From Acidiphilium sp. 37-60-79 (GTDB lineage Bacteria > Pseudomonadota > Alphaproteobacteria > Acetobacterales > Acetobacteraceae), in the NCBI GenBank assembly GCA_002279355.1, contig NCBV01000001.1, positions 1 through 64,000 of the forward strand: 64,000 bases of DNA, in the 5' to 3' direction. Below, piece by piece: positions 47,321-58,224 of the stretch (the first letter of the stretch is position 1; each line of letters starts with the position of its first letter). The notes under the pieces are model-generated. The model was not told where the DNA came from. It ran no database searches and was given only the letters and a program-made list of their open reading frames with translations. Both the position numbers and the translations under genes were made by a program.

Positions 47321-47395
47321 CCCGAACCGGCAGTAATTGAAAAATTTTTTATAACTAGTCCTGAGCGGCTCGGCGTCGTTCAGGCTCTCACGCAA

Positions 47396-47638
47396 TTATG
47401 GCGCGTGACCAAGATTGATCGTGTTCGGGCTGGTCACAGCACCGCCGATCGCGCCCGCGCCGGCACCGATCAGGGCGCCTGTTGCGGGCGAACCGCCAGT
47501 TGCGGCGCCAATAATCGCACCGGCACCCGCGCCGATCGCGCCGCCAGACAACGCCCGTGAGCCGGGCGTATAGCCGCAACCGGCGAGGCTGAGCGCCAGA
47601 CCGGCCAACAAAGCAGGGGCAACAAGTTTTTTGATCAT
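47396..47638 (-). CDS. Small glycine-zipper lipoprotein
   Basis: 80 residues from the ATG at 47638, preceded by GGAGA. N-terminus MIKKLVAPALLAGLALSLAGC is a lipoprotein signal with a LAGC lipobox. The rest alternates Gly, Ala and Ile (GGAIGAGAGAIIGAATGG and GALIGAGAGAIGGAV), a glycine-zipper 2TM-like pattern found in outer-membrane lipoproteins such as YMGG/SlyB-related proteins. Such proteins influence outer membrane integrity; role here unknown. Confidence 0.8.
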   Translation of the reverse strand: MIKKLVAPALLAGLALSLAGCGYTPGSRALSGGAIGAGAGAIIGAATGGSPATGALIGAGAGAIGGAVTSPNTINLGHAP

Positions 47639-48962
<1,324 letters not shown>

Positions 48963-49020
48963 TCGGCGCCCGTGCGCTGAACGATATTTCGTGCCATGAT
49001 AGACACCGGAGGTTTTGATC

Positions 49021-49890
49021 ATGGCAATTCGCAAAATCCTACTGCCGTTGGCCGGGGTAGCATCGGCGCGGTCCGCCTTGGCAACCGGGCTGATGATCGC
49101 CAAGCGGCGCAACGCGCATCTATATGCCCTGCACGTGCGCACCGATACGCGCGACGTGGCCCCGCTGGCCGGCGAGGGCCTCTCCGGCGCCATGATCGAA
49201 GACATGATGAAAGCAACCGAGCGCGAGGGTAAATCCGAAGCGCAGGCACTGGAGGCCTTGTTCAACGACATGGCCAAAGACGCTGGTGTAACCGTTGGCC
49301 CGCCGAGCCCGGCCTCTGCACCCTCGGCCAGCGCCAAGTTCGAATCGGTCATGGGCCGTGAGGAAGATATCACCGCCGATGAGGCGCGCTTAGCGGACCT
49401 AATCGTCGTGCCGCATCCCAAATCCGCCGATGATGTCGCCTCCGCCGATGCGCTCCATGCAGTGCTGTTTGATTCCGGTCGGCCGGCGCTGATTGCACCC
49501 ACCGCTGAGCAGACCAGTATTGGCACGCGCATCGCGATTGGCTGGAACGGCACAGCCGAAAGTGCCTCGGCCGTTGGTTCGGCCCTGCCTTGGCTACGCG
49601 AAGCGGAGGCGGTGCGGATTTTGTTTTCGCCGGAATATCAACGCCAAGGGCCATCGGCCGCCCGACTCGTCGGGTTTTTGGCGCTGCACGGGGTGAGCGC
49701 TGATACCGCGCAATTCGCTTCGATCGATCGCAGCGTCGGCGCCGGTTTGCTCGGTGCCGCAAGCGATTTTGGCGCAGATTTATTGGCAATGGGCGCTTAT
49801 TCGCACTCGCGGCTGCGCCAACTGATCCTCGGCGGCGTGACCCGCCATGTGCTGGCGACCGCGCATCTGCCGGTGCTGATGAATCGGTGA
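49021..49890 (+). CDS. Universal stress protein family
   Basis: 289 residues with two UspA-like segments. The C-terminal one is well preserved, ending DLLAMGAYSHSRLRQLILGGVTRHVLATAHLPVLMNR with the G-x2-x-G-xn-G ATP-binding pattern. The N-terminal one (KILLPLAGVASARSALATGLMIAKRRNAHLYALHVR) is more divergent. The start at 49021 is preceded by GGAGG. Its stop codon overlaps the marR start (TGATG), so the two are coupled. Confidence 0.87.
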   Translation: MAIRKILLPLAGVASARSALATGLMIAKRRNAHLYALHVRTDTRDVAPLAGEGLSGAMIEDMMKATEREGKSEAQALEALFNDMAKDAGVTVGPPSPASAPSASAKFESVMGREEDITADEARLADLIVVPHPKSADDVASADALHAVLFDSGRPALIAPTAEQTSIGTRIAIGWNGTAESASAVGSALPWLREAEAVRILFSPEYQRQGPSAARLVGFLALHGVSADTAQFASIDRSVGAGLLGAASDFGADLLAMGAYSHSRLRQLILGGVTRHVLATAHLPVLMNR

Positions 49891-50369
49891 TGTTCGGCGT
49901 TGCCGATCCGGCCGTGACCGCCTCGGTTCGGGCCTATGTGAAATTGCTGCGCGCCACCCGTGCTGTGGTGGCACGAACAGGCCCGCTGCTGGCAGAGTTT
50001 GGCCTGACCCATACCCAACTGGGCGTTTTGGAAGCCATATTGCATCTCGGCCCACTGACTCAGCGCGACCTGACCCGCAAATTGCTAACCAGCCCGGGCA
50101 ATTTGACCGATGTGATCGACAAGCTTGCGCAGCGCGAACTGGTTACCCGCGCCCCCTGCCCTGAAGATCGCAGGCGGGTGCGCGTTGCCCTGACCGAGGC
50201 GGGTCGAATCCTGATCGAAACTGTGTTTCCGCTCCATGCCGCCGATATTCACCGTGCCATGGAGGGATTGAGCCAAGCCGAGCAGACGATGCTGAGCCGA
50301 TTGCTGCGCCATTTGGGCCAAGACCCTGCTGCACTGGACACGGATGCGCAGGATAGGGGGCTGGGATGA
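49890..50369 (+). CDS. MarR-family transcriptional regulator
   Basis: 159 residues with a winged helix-turn-helix: GLTHTQLGVLEAILHLGPLTQRDLTRKLLTSPGNLTDVIDKLAQRELVTRAPCPEDRRRVRVALTEAG. The DRR wing motif is intact. It overlaps the universal stress gene by one base and lies upstream of a pirin gene with a palindromic site in between. It contains only one Cys (in APCPED), which could be a redox switch, as in some OhrR-like proteins (inference). Confidence 0.93.
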   Translation: MFGVADPAVTASVRAYVKLLRATRAVVARTGPLLAEFGLTHTQLGVLEAILHLGPLTQRDLTRKLLTSPGNLTDVIDKLAQRELVTRAPCPEDRRRVRVALTEAGRILIETVFPLHAADIHRAMEGLSQAEQTMLSRLLRHLGQDPAALDTDAQDRGLG

Positions 50370-50397
50370 TTGCAATCGATGAGCCTTCACTTAAATA

Positions 50398-50411
50398 GTT
50401 CGATATCGAAC
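50398..50411. promoter_or_regulatory. Perfect palindrome, probable MarR operator
   Basis: GTTCGATATCGAAC is a perfect 14-base palindrome between marR and the pirin gene, 22 bases before the pirin ATG. TTCGATATCGAA fits the form of binding sites reported for several MarR proteins. Its position means binding would block the pirin promoter or ribosome access. Confidence 0.6.
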
Positions 50412-50433
50412 AATATCCGCATGGAGCAAAAAC

Positions 50434-51141
50434 ATGATTGAGCGTCGGCCGTTTGCAACGCTGGGCCAGTTTCGTAATGGCTGGCTGGATGCGCATCACC
50501 ATTTCAGTTTCGGGGGCTATCACGATCCTGCGCGTATGGGCTGGGGTGCTTTGCGAGTATGGAACGATGATCAGGTAGCGCCGGGCACCGGATTTGACCC
50601 GCATCCGCATCGTGACATGGAAATCGTGACCTTCATCCGCCAGGGCGCAATTACCCATCGCGATAATCTGGGCAATGAGGGCATCACGCGGGCTGGCGAT
50701 GTGCAGGTGATGCATGCGGGCACGGGCATTATCCACGCCGAAATGAATCTCGAGGCCGAACCAACCCGGCTGTTTCAGATTTGGATTTTGCCAGATCGCC
50801 AAGGCGTTGCGCCGGGCTGGGCCACGCGGGAATTACCGCGCAGCCCCGGCGGCGGGCTCTCGCTGCTTGCCGGCGGGCGCGCGGGGGATGAGGCGGCGGG
50901 CGCGTTGCCGCTCTATGCTGATGCGGCCGTATTTGCCGCACGCATGGGAGCGGGCGAACGCATCGAACAGCCGGTTGCACCGGGGCGCGCGGCTTATTTG
51001 GTTGCAACCCATGGCGGCATCCGGGTTAATGGCGTCGCCGCTGAACCGCGTGACGGCGTGGCGATTGTCGGCGAGCGCATAATTGTGATCGAAGCGGAGC
51101 AGGCTGATACCGAAATTGTGTTGGTTGATGTGCGTGAATGA
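50434..51141 (+). CDS. Pirin family protein (YhaK-like)
   Basis: 235-residue cupin. Metal ligands are seen in FDPHPHRDMEIVTFIRQGAITHRDNLGN and VQVMHAGTGIIHAEMNLE, as in pirins and the quercetinase-like YhaK. HHHFSFGGYHDPARMGWGALRVWNDD is the characteristic N-terminus. Role in cells is unclear: oxidative stress response or quercetin 2,3-dioxygenase activity have been shown for relatives. GGAG lies upstream of the ATG. Probably controlled by the adjacent MarR protein. Confidence 0.93.
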   Translation: MIERRPFATLGQFRNGWLDAHHHFSFGGYHDPARMGWGALRVWNDDQVAPGTGFDPHPHRDMEIVTFIRQGAITHRDNLGNEGITRAGDVQVMHAGTGIIHAEMNLEAEPTRLFQIWILPDRQGVAPGWATRELPRSPGGGLSLLAGGRAGDEAAGALPLYADAAVFAARMGAGERIEQPVAPGRAAYLVATHGGIRVNGVAAEPRDGVAIVGERIIVIEAEQADTEIVLVDVRE

Positions 51142-51299
51142 AACCAGTTTCATCCACACACGCTGGCGGCGTTTAGATTACACTCTATATCGGGTATGTA
51201 TCGGTTCTCCGCGCCGCTGCGAGGCGTGATGGTGGGGACGAAGTTTATTGCGTGCAAAACCCCGACCGGACTCCGGTCAAAACATAAGGATATGCTTCG

Positions 51300-52814
51300 A
51301 TGACAACGCCAACCGCGCCCCACCGCTCGATCCGCTTGCGGGCGCTGACCCTTGCCTTACTCGGCGGCACCGCTCTCGGTCTCGCCGGTTTTGTGAGCGC
51401 CCGCGCGGATGGCGCGGATTTGAGCGCTACCGCCGCCGTGCAAAAGGACTTCAAGCCAATCAATTCATTTGCGCCGCTGGTGCGCGATGTGAAGCCCGCC
51501 GTGGTCTCAGTAACCGTGCATCTCAAAGTGCAACGGGCCGCCGATCACCCGGGCCAGGGGCCTGGGCCGGGCATGATGCCATTCCCATTCCCGTTCCCGC
51601 AGCCTCAGCAGCCCCAAGCGGTGGAAGCCAAAGGTTCAGGATTTTTCATCAGCTCAACCGGCTATCTGGTCACCAATAACCATGTGGTGCGCCACGCCAA
51701 GTCGATTTTCGTGACCCTGTCGGACGGCGAAAAACTACCTGCTACGCTGGTTGGCCACGATAAACGCACCGATCTCGCAGTGCTGAAAGTCACCCGCGCC
51801 AAGCCGTTCCCGTATTTGGAGTTTGGTAACTCCGCGAAGGTGGTACCGGGTCAGTGGGTCGTGGCGATCGGCAACCCGTTCGGCCTCGCCGAGACCGCGA
51901 CGGCTGGTATCGTTTCGGCGTTGGGACGTGATATCGGCGATGGCGAGTATGACAGCTTCATTCAGATCGATGCGCCGATCAATGAAGGCAATTCCGGTGG
52001 ACCGCTGCTCAATCAGCGCGGACAAGTGATTGGGGTCAATACCGCGATTCTCTCGCCGACCGGCGGTTCAGTGGGCATCGGATTTTCGATCCCCTCGGAT
52101 ATGGTGAAAACCATTACCGCCGAGCTGATCAAGAACGGCCATATTACCCGTGGATTCATTGGGGTCTCGGTGCAGCCGATCACCCAGGAAATGGCGCAGG
52201 CCATGGGCGTCAAAACCAAAGACGGCGTAGCCCCCGGTGCCCTGATTGCGGCAGTCGAGCCTCGTTCACCGGCGGATCGTGCCGGGATCAAGCCCGGCGA
52301 TATCGTCACCGATGTTGATGGCCACAAGGTCGATTCGCCGCGCACCTTGGCGCTCGCGATCTCGACCATCAAGCCCGGTGACCGCGCGCACGTGACCTAT
52401 TTGCGCAACGGCGCGGTGCAGCACACTAGCGTTGCCGTCGAGAAAATGCCCGCTAACCTCAGCATGGCAACGATTGGCGGCGCGGCGCCAAGCCCTGGCC
52501 ATGCAAGCAAGCCTGAATTGGGCCTGACCATTGCACCGCTCACCCAAAATGACCGCCACCAGCTTGATCTACCGCTGGCGACGAAAGGAGCCGTGATCAC
52601 CAATGTCGCGCCCGATTCGCCAGCCGACGAGGCGGGGCTGCGCTCGGGTGATTTGATCGTCGGGGTCGGTTCGGTCGAAACGACGAACCCCAACGATGTG
52701 GTCAGCGCCATCCAGAAAGCCGAGCACGATCATGCCAAAGCAATTGCGCTGCGGGTGATGCGCGGCAATCAATCACTTTTCGTCGCGGTGCCGTTGCCTG
52801 CGGCGAAAAAATAA
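51300..52814 (+). CDS. Do-family serine protease (DegP/DegQ/MucD type)
   Basis: 504 residues, periplasmic. Signal peptide in the first 35 residues (LALLGGTALGLAGFVSARA). Trypsin-like domain with catalytic His (VTNNHVVRH, about 126), Asp (DKRTDLAVLKV, about 156) and Ser (NEGNSGGPL, about 231); then two PDZ domains (about 275-370 and 410-500), including GFIGVSVQPIT and GDLIVGVGSVETTN. It degrades and refolds misfolded periplasmic proteins. A PQPQQPQ-rich linker follows residue 95. AAGGA precedes the ATG, and GACCGG-act-CCGGTC (around 51267-51281) is a palindrome in the leader. Confidence 0.95.
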   Translation: MTTPTAPHRSIRLRALTLALLGGTALGLAGFVSARADGADLSATAAVQKDFKPINSFAPLVRDVKPAVVSVTVHLKVQRAADHPGQGPGPGMMPFPFPFPQPQQPQAVEAKGSGFFISSTGYLVTNNHVVRHAKSIFVTLSDGEKLPATLVGHDKRTDLAVLKVTRAKPFPYLEFGNSAKVVPGQWVVAIGNPFGLAETATAGIVSALGRDIGDGEYDSFIQIDAPINEGNSGGPLLNQRGQVIGVNTAILSPTGGSVGIGFSIPSDMVKTITAELIKNGHITRGFIGVSVQPITQEMAQAMGVKTKDGVAPGALIAAVEPRSPADRAGIKPGDIVTDVDGHKVDSPRTLALAISTIKPGDRAHVTYLRNGAVQHTSVAVEKMPANLSMATIGGAAPSPGHASKPELGLTIAPLTQNDRHQLDLPLATKGAVITNVAPDSPADEAGLRSGDLIVGVGSVETTNPNDVVSAIQKAEHDHAKAIALRVMRGNQSLFVAVPLPAAKK

Positions 52815-52838
52815 TCGGTTCAGCTTTCTCCAAGACTG

Positions 52839-52869
52839 TGATTGGGGGAGAAAAACTCTCCCCCAATCA
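52839..52869 (+). terminator. Hairpin after the Do protease gene
   Basis: A 12-base perfect stem (52839-52850 with 52858-52869; core ATTGGGGGAG/CTCCCCCAAT) around a 7-base loop, 25 bases after the stop codon. There is no T run directly after it, but its stability makes a terminator or RNA-stabilising element likely. Confidence 0.7.
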
Positions 52870-52893
52870 GGATTGTTTCAATCGGTTTCCGTT

Positions 52894-52931
52894 AAAAAAT
52901 TCTCGAGCCCTTGCGGGTTGGAGAATTTTTT
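52894..52931. terminator. Rho-independent terminator between protease and cysD
   Basis: AAAAAATTCTC (52894-52904) pairs with GAGAATTTTTT (52921-52931), with inner pairing AGCCC/GGGTT around TTGC. The 3' arm ends in six T. The symmetrical A and T runs make it active in both directions. If the cysD promoter lies upstream of it, it could act as an attenuator; the 87 bases downstream leave room for a promoter, so a plain terminator is simpler. Confidence 0.7.
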
Positions 52932-53018
52932 GTTTGATCGATTCGGTTCGACAGGGCTTGTTGAATTCACGTTTGAATCCGACCAGCTTCATGCTGATCA
53001 TAATCAGGGACTTTGCCG

Positions 53019-53927
53019 ATGCCGCGCCATGACGATACCGACCTCGCGCAACTTGAATCTGAGAGCATTGAAATTATCCGGGAAACCGTTGCCGGATTTC
53101 GCAACCCGGTGATGCTTTACTCGATTGGTAAAGACAGCTCGGTGATGCTGCATCTCGCCATGAAGGCTTTTGCGCCTGCCAAGCCTCCCTTTCCGCTCCT
53201 ACATGTCGATACTGGTTGGAAGTTTCGCGAAATGATTGCGTTTCGCGATGCAACGGTGCAGCGCCTTGGCGTTGACCTGATCGTGCGCCATAACGCCGCC
53301 GCCGCGGCGCGCGGTGTCAACCCGTTCGACCAGACCGCTTCGACGTATACCCAAATTATGAAAACCGAGACCTTGAAATCAGCCCTCGATGAGCTCGGTT
53401 TCGATGCCGCATTCGGCGGCGCTCGCCGCGATGAGGAAAAATCCCGCGCCAAGGAGCGGATTTTCTCGGTGCGCACCGCCCAGCATGGCTGGAATCCAAA
53501 AGCCCAGCGCCCGGAATTATGGAACCTCTTCAACACCAGGCTAACCCCCGGCCAGAGCATGCGCGTGTTTCCGCTCTCCAACTGGACCGAATTTGATATC
53601 TGGGCCTATATCCTGCAAGAAAACATCCCCGTTGTGCCGCTCTATTTCGCCAAACCACGCCCCGTGGTGCAGCGCGGCGATCAGTGGTTGATGGTTGATG
53701 ATCACCGCCTGCCCTTGGCACAAGGTGAACAACCCCAACTACGCTCGGTGCGGTTTCGCACCCTCGGCTGTTATCCGCTCACCGCCGCGATTGAGTCTGA
53801 GGCTAACACGCTGGAGGCGATCGTCACCGAAATGCGGGAATCGCGCAATTCCGAACGTCAAGGCCGATTAATCGATCATGACGATGCGGCGGCAATGGAA
53901 AAAAAGAAACGCGAGGGGTATTTTTGA
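53019..53927 (+). CDS. cysD: Sulfate adenylyltransferase subunit 2
   Basis: 302 residues, catalytic ATP sulfurylase subunit forming APS from sulfate and [26 protein letters not shown] is the PP-loop near residue 30; [56 protein letters not shown] and RTLGCYPLT are conserved. The ATG at 53019 is preferred over a TTG two codons upstream. Coupled to cysNC (TGATG). Confidence 0.97.
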   Translation: MPRHDDTDLAQLESESIEIIRETVAGFRNPVMLYSIGKDSSVMLHLAMKAFAPAKPPFPLLHVDTGWKFREMIAFRDATVQRLGVDLIVRHNAAAAARGVNPFDQTASTYTQIMKTETLKSALDELGFDAAFGGARRDEEKSRAKERIFSVRTAQHGWNPKAQRPELWNLFNTRLTPGQSMRVFPLSNWTEFDIWAYILQENIPVVPLYFAKPRPVVQRGDQWLMVDDHRLPLAQGEQPQLRSVRFRTLGCYPLTAAIESEANTLEAIVTEMRESRNSERQGRLIDHDDAAAMEKKKREGYF

Positions 53928-55780
53928 TGCATACCATGGTTACCACCCGCTCGTTGCTGCGCCTACTAACTTGCGGCTCGGTTGATGATGGCAAATCGAC
54001 GCTGATTGGAAGGTTGCTGTTTGACACCGATAATATCCCCGATGATCAACGCGCGGCGCTCGAACGTGATTCACGAAAATTTGGCACCGATGGCGCAAAT
54101 ATCGACTACGCCTTACTCGTTGACGGGCTGGAAGCCGAGCGCGAACAGGGCATTACCATTGATGTTGCCTACCGCTTCATGGCCACGCCACGCCGCAAAT
54201 TCATCATCGCCGATACGCCGGGCCATGAGCAATATACCCGCAATATGGCAACCGGCGCGTCGAACGCGGCGCTTGCGATCCTGCTCATCGATGCATCGCA
54301 AGGTGTACTGACCCAAACCCGCCGTCATGCTTTCATCGCGAATCTCCTCGGAATTCGTGATATCATACTTGCGGTCAACAAGATCGATCTTTGCGGGTAT
54401 GATCAAACGGTGTTTGACACCATTACCGATGACTTCAGCAAAATTGAGAAAAATTTTCGTTTCGATACAATCACCGCTATTCCGCTCTCTGCGCGTCACG
54501 GTGATAATGTGGTGCAGAGCAGTGCCGCAATGACGTGGTATCAGGGGCCGACGTTACTGGACCATCTGGAAACCATCGAACCGCGCCGCCCGGATACCGG
54601 GCCGTTCCGCCTGCCAGTGCAATGGGTTAATCGTCCGGATGCGCAGTTTCGCGGCTTCACTGGCACCATCGCGGGCGGGCAGGTGCAGCTTGGTGATAGG
54701 CTCACCGTTGCCGGATCCGGCCAATCAAGCTCGGTCGCCCGCATCATCACGGCGCAGGGCGATGCGCAGCAAGCACGTGCGGGCGAGGCGGTGACGCTTA
54801 CCTTCGCTGACGAAATCGATATTTCGCGCGGCGATCTGCTCGCCGCGCCGACGGCGCGCCCGGATGTAGGCGATCAATTCGCGGCTGATCTGATTTGGAT
54901 GGATGAAGCGCCGCTACTGCCCGGCCGCCCCTATTTGTTTCGCATCGGCACCGCCTTGGTCTCGGGCGTGGTTTCAAAAATCAAGCATCAAATCGATATC
55001 GCGCATTTCGAGCATCTCGCTGCCACCCAGCTTGAGCTCAACGCCGTGGGCTCGGTGAATATTTCGCTCACCGCACCAGTTGCGTTTGACCCGTATGAGG
55101 AAAATCGGCGCACGGGTAGCCTCATCATGATTGATCGGGAGACCAACGCGACGGTCGCTGCCGGGATGATCCGGTTTCCGCTGCGCCGGGCGAGCAATAT
55201 TCATTTGCAAACCCTCACGATAGGCCGGACGGACCGGGTCGCACGCAATCGGCATCGTCCGGCAATCCTATGGTTCACCGGCCTTTCTGGCTCCGGCAAA
55301 TCCACCCTCGCCAATTTGCTCGAAGCCAAGCTGCATGCGGATGGCGTGCATACCTATTTGCTCGATGGCGATAATATCCGCCACGGTCTGAACCGCGATT
55401 TGGGCTTTACCGATGCTGACCGGGTGGAAAATATCCGCCGCGTCGGCGAGGTGGCAAAGCTCTTCGCCGATGCCGGCATGGTGGTGCTGGTCAGCTTCAT
55501 TTCACCGTTCCGCGCAGAGCGGCGCATGGCGCGCGAACTGGTGGAGCCGGGTCTGTTTCACGAAATATTCGTCGACACCCCGATTGAGATTTGCCGGGCG
55601 CGCGACCCAAAGGGCCTTTATCGCAAAGCCGATGCCGGTGAAATTCGTAACTTCACCGGCATCGATAGCCCATACGAGCCGCCCGAAGCCGCCGAATTTG
55701 TGCTCCGCACGGCAGACTCCACGCCCGAGAATCTGGCCGATGGGCTGTTTAGAGCGGTACGACAAATCATCACCGATTAA
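53927..55780 (+). CDS. cysNC: Bifunctional sulfate adenylyltransferase subunit 1 / adenylylsulfate kinase
   Basis: 617-residue fusion. Residues about 10-430 are the EF-Tu-like GTPase Cys[36 protein letters not shown] and NKIDLCGYD. Residues about 445-610 are APS kinase CysC: Walker [45 protein letters not shown] and [11 protein letters not shown]. Together with CysD it turns sulfate into PAPS for cysteine synthesis or sulfation. The reductive genes (cysH, cysI, cysJ) are not nearby. Confidence 0.97.
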   Translation: MHTMVTTRSLLRLLTCGSVDDGKSTLIGRLLFDTDNIPDDQRAALERDSRKFGTDGANIDYALLVDGLEAEREQGITIDVAYRFMATPRRKFIIADTPGHEQYTRNMATGASNAALAILLIDASQGVLTQTRRHAFIANLLGIRDIILAVNKIDLCGYDQTVFDTITDDFSKIEKNFRFDTITAIPLSARHGDNVVQSSAAMTWYQGPTLLDHLETIEPRRPDTGPFRLPVQWVNRPDAQFRGFTGTIAGGQVQLGDRLTVAGSGQSSSVARIITAQGDAQQARAGEAVTLTFADEIDISRGDLLAAPTARPDVGDQFAADLIWMDEAPLLPGRPYLFRIGTALVSGVVSKIKHQIDIAHFEHLAATQLELNAVGSVNISLTAPVAFDPYEENRRTGSLIMIDRETNATVAAGMIRFPLRRASNIHLQTLTIGRTDRVARNRHRPAILWFTGLSGSGKSTLANLLEAKLHADGVHTYLLDGDNIRHGLNRDLGFTDADRVENIRRVGEVAKLFADAGMVVLVSFISPFRAERRMARELVEPGLFHEIFVDTPIEICRARDPKGLYRKADAGEIRNFTGIDSPYEPPEAAEFVLRTADSTPENLADGLFRAVRQIITD

Positions 55781-55790
55781 AGCTGCCCGA

Positions 55791-56222
55791 CTACGATTGC
55801 GGAATCATCGGTTTATGCGGGTGATAGGGGTGATAGGGATGGTGAAAATATTGATGATGCGTTGCTGGTGAATTTGGCGGCGGCGCGACATCGCCGATCC
55901 GCACGCCGTCCGCGATATGAACCTGATTGCCGAGCGACGCATGGGAAATCTGACTGCCTTGACCAACCGTTACATGTTGCCCGATCACCACGCCTCGACC
56001 AATGAACGCGTCGCGCCCGATGGTCGTGCCCGAACCAATCCGCACGCCAGAGCCAACCATCGTGGTATTGGGCTGGAAATTATTCATGGGCATTGCAGGC
56101 GGGACCAGCGGCGGTAATGCGGTAATCGCCGGTGCCGGTGGTGGCTTTGGCGCGGGCGAAGGCATGGCACAACCACTCAGCGTCGCCAGAACAACCGCCA
56201 GACCGAGTCCGTTTCGTTTCAT
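55791..56222 (-). CDS. Small lipoprotein with hexapeptide-like repeats and His-rich tail
   Basis: 143 residues from the ATG at 56222 (GGAG upstream). Lipoprotein signal VVLATLSGCAM, proline-rich linker (PAPKPPPAPAITALPP), then about 10 hexad-like repeats (TMVGSG, VRIGSG, TTIGRD, AFIGRG, VVIGQH, VTVGQG), which in acetyltransferases make a left-handed beta-helix. The C-terminus is His/Tyr/Pro-rich (HHQYFHHPYHPYHPHKP), possibly binding metal. No transferase catalytic residues are recognised. Convergent with cysNC, 10 bases apart. Confidence 0.7.
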   Translation of the reverse strand: MKRNGLGLAVVLATLSGCAMPSPAPKPPPAPAITALPPLVPPAMPMNNFQPNTTMVGSGVRIGSGTTIGRDAFIGRGVVIGQHVTVGQGSQISHASLGNQVHIADGVRIGDVAPPPNSPATHHQYFHHPYHPYHPHKPMIPQS

Positions 56223-56416
56223 TTTCTGCTCCAAAGCACAGGCTAGATTTTTTTTGCTGGTCAAGATGATTTCACAATCGTATAATGTTAGGCAAGACAA
56301 AAAAACTGTTTAAAGGTTTTTCTATTGAACGCAAATGATCAAAAAAGTTTCTATCGCTCAATAATTTTACGCAGCACCGCGCCGTGCGCTGTGTTTAGAC
56401 GGTGAGGTTGAAAAAC
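56223..56416. other. AT-rich divergent intergenic region
   Basis: 194 bases between two divergent genes, much richer in A+T than its surroundings. It contains TATAAT at 56281-56286, but no good -35 partner at the right distance on the plus strand. Promoters for both genes are expected here. Confidence 0.35.
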
Positions 56417-57421
56417 ATGGCAATCCTTCGCAACCTGACGCTGCGTCGTTGCGGGTTAATAGCATTGTTAGCCCTGATAGCAGGCGGATATGGCTCTGCG
56501 CGCGCGTCGGGCACTTCGTCGGCAACCCAGCGGGAGGTCGCGGCCGGGAATGCGGCATTCCAGGCTCATGATTATCGCGCGGCCCTCGATGATTGGTCGC
56601 GTGCCGCAAGGGCCTGGCACGGTTATCCAGGTAACAAAATCGCGCAAACCAATCTGGGCTTGCTCTATCTGGACGGCGATGGGGTCGCACCGCAGTCTAC
56701 CATAGCCGCCCGTTGGTATCGCCGGGCGGCCGTGCAAGGTGATGCGCAAGCGCAAAATAATCTCGGCACCTTATATGAGCAAGGGATCGGCCTCAGGCAA
56801 AATGATCGGGCAGCAGTGCACTGGTATCGGCTTGCGGCAATCCAAGGGTTTGCGCCGGCGGAGTATAATCTCGCGGTGATGGCGCAAACAGGCCGAGGCA
56901 TGCGCCAAAATGCAACGAAAGCGGCGCGTTGGTATCGTGCGGCAGCGCTTCAAGGCAATGCGCAAGCCGCCGATAATCTAGGTGTGCTGTATCAAACGGG
57001 GCGTGGGGTGCCGCATCAACTCACCTTCGCGGCCCAATGGTTTCAACGCTCAGCACAAGCCGGGGATGCGAAGGCCGAATATAGTTTAGGCTATTTGCTG
57101 CAAACCGGTCAGGGCGTCCCGCGCGATGGACTACAGGCCGCGCGATGGTTTCGGCGCGCCGCCAAGCGGGGGGTGGTACCAGCGCAATTCGCCCTGGGCG
57201 TGATGGCAGAGCAAGGACTTGATATGAAATGTACACCGGAGGCTGCCGCCCAATGGTATGCCAAGGCGGCGCAGCACGGATATTGGCCTGCGGCTTATAA
57301 TCTGGGGCGTATGTATATGCTTGGCGAAGGTATCCCGCGCGACCCGGGCCTTGGCGCGCGCTGGTTCACCTTCGCCCGCCAAAATGGCGCACCCGCGCGT
57401 TTGTTCGGCTCAGCCAATTAG
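56417..57421 (+). CDS. Sel1-repeat protein, exported
   Basis: 334 residues with an N-terminal hydrophobic segment (CGLIALLALIAGGYGSARA) that looks like a signal peptide. About seven Sel1-like repeats of 36 residues run from about 75 to 330, e.g. AQTNLGLLYLDGDGVAP...AARWYRRAAVQGD. Sel1 arrays are helical scaffolds for protein-protein contacts, often in the periplasm. The start at 56417 follows GAGG by 9 bases; a GTG at 56402 is an alternative. Its TAG stop overlaps the proC TAA on the other strand. Confidence 0.88.
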   Translation: MAILRNLTLRRCGLIALLALIAGGYGSARASGTSSATQREVAAGNAAFQAHDYRAALDDWSRAARAWHGYPGNKIAQTNLGLLYLDGDGVAPQSTIAARWYRRAAVQGDAQAQNNLGTLYEQGIGLRQNDRAAVHWYRLAAIQGFAPAEYNLAVMAQTGRGMRQNATKAARWYRAAALQGNAQAADNLGVLYQTGRGVPHQLTFAAQWFQRSAQAGDAKAEYSLGYLLQTGQGVPRDGLQAARWFRRAAKRGVVPAQFALGVMAEQGLDMKCTPEAAAQWYAKAAQHGYWPAAYNLGRMYMLGEGIPRDPGLGARWFTFARQNGAPARLFGSAN

Positions 57422-58224
57422 CCGGATAGCTCGCGTGACCGTTGGGTAGCAGCGGCAATCGCGGCATTCACGGCGCTTGGCCAAGCTATCGGGTCCATTA
57501 ACACCGCCAAAGCCTGCTCAGTGGTGCCGGCTTTGCTGGTCACCGCTTTGCGGAGCGACGCGGCGGGTTGGTCACTCGCGGCGAGCAGTGCACCCGCGCC
57601 GATCACGGTTTGGCGGGCCAGTGTCGCCGCCAAATCAGCCGGAATCCCTTGCGCGATCGCCGCCTGCTCGAGCAACTCGACCAGCAAGAACACATAGGCC
57701 GGGCCGCTGCCGGAAACGGCGGTAACCGGATCGAGTAACGCTTCATTCTCGATGAACGACACAATACCAACACAGCCCAGCAGCGCTTCTGCCAGGGCAA
57801 TCTGCGTTGGCCGCACATTCGCCCCGGCACAAACGACCGTCACGCCTTGGCGTACCGCCGCCGGCGTATTGGGCATCGCGCGCAGCACCGCGGCCTCAGC
57901 GCCGCATAGCGCGCGGAGCCAGGCAATCGTTTTGCCCGCCATTATTGAAATAACCACCGCGTCACCAATCCGCCCCGCCAACGGCGCCAAGGCCTCGGCC
58001 GCGAGTTGTGGTTTAACCGCCAAAATAATGGCGGCGGGCGCAAACCCTGCCGGGATTGCGGCGCAGGAAGTGACCACCGTGACCTTCCCATCGGCCAAGG
58101 CGGTGGCTGCCGGATCGGGATCAATCACCACCACCTGCTCAACGCCGCGCGTTCGCCAGCCAGCGAGCAGGGCGGACCCCATTTTGCCACCACCGAGCAA
58201 AAGCAACGCCGGCAGTTGGGTCAT
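57418..58224 (-). CDS. proC: Pyrroline-5-carboxylate reductase
   Basis: Last step of proline synthesis, 268 residues from the ATG at 58224. LLLLGGGKMGSALLAGW is the NADPH-binding Rossmann motif; VISIMAGKTIAWL, RAMPNTPAAVRQGVTV, AVSGSGPAYVFLLVELLEQAAIAQGIPADLA and KAVTSKAGTTEQAL are hallmark ProC segments. The ATG overlaps the ybjN stop (ATGA). Confidence 0.97.
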   Translation of the reverse strand: MTQLPALLLLGGGKMGSALLAGWRTRGVEQVVVIDPDPAATALADGKVTVVTSCAAIPAGFAPAAIILAVKPQLAAEALAPLAGRIGDAVVISIMAGKTIAWLRALCGAEAAVLRAMPNTPAAVRQGVTVVCAGANVRPTQIALAEALLGCVGIVSFIENEALLDPVTAVSGSGPAYVFLLVELLEQAAIAQGIPADLAATLARQTVIGAGALLAASDQPAASLRKAVTSKAGTTEQALAVLMDPIAWPSAVNAAIAAATQRSRELSG

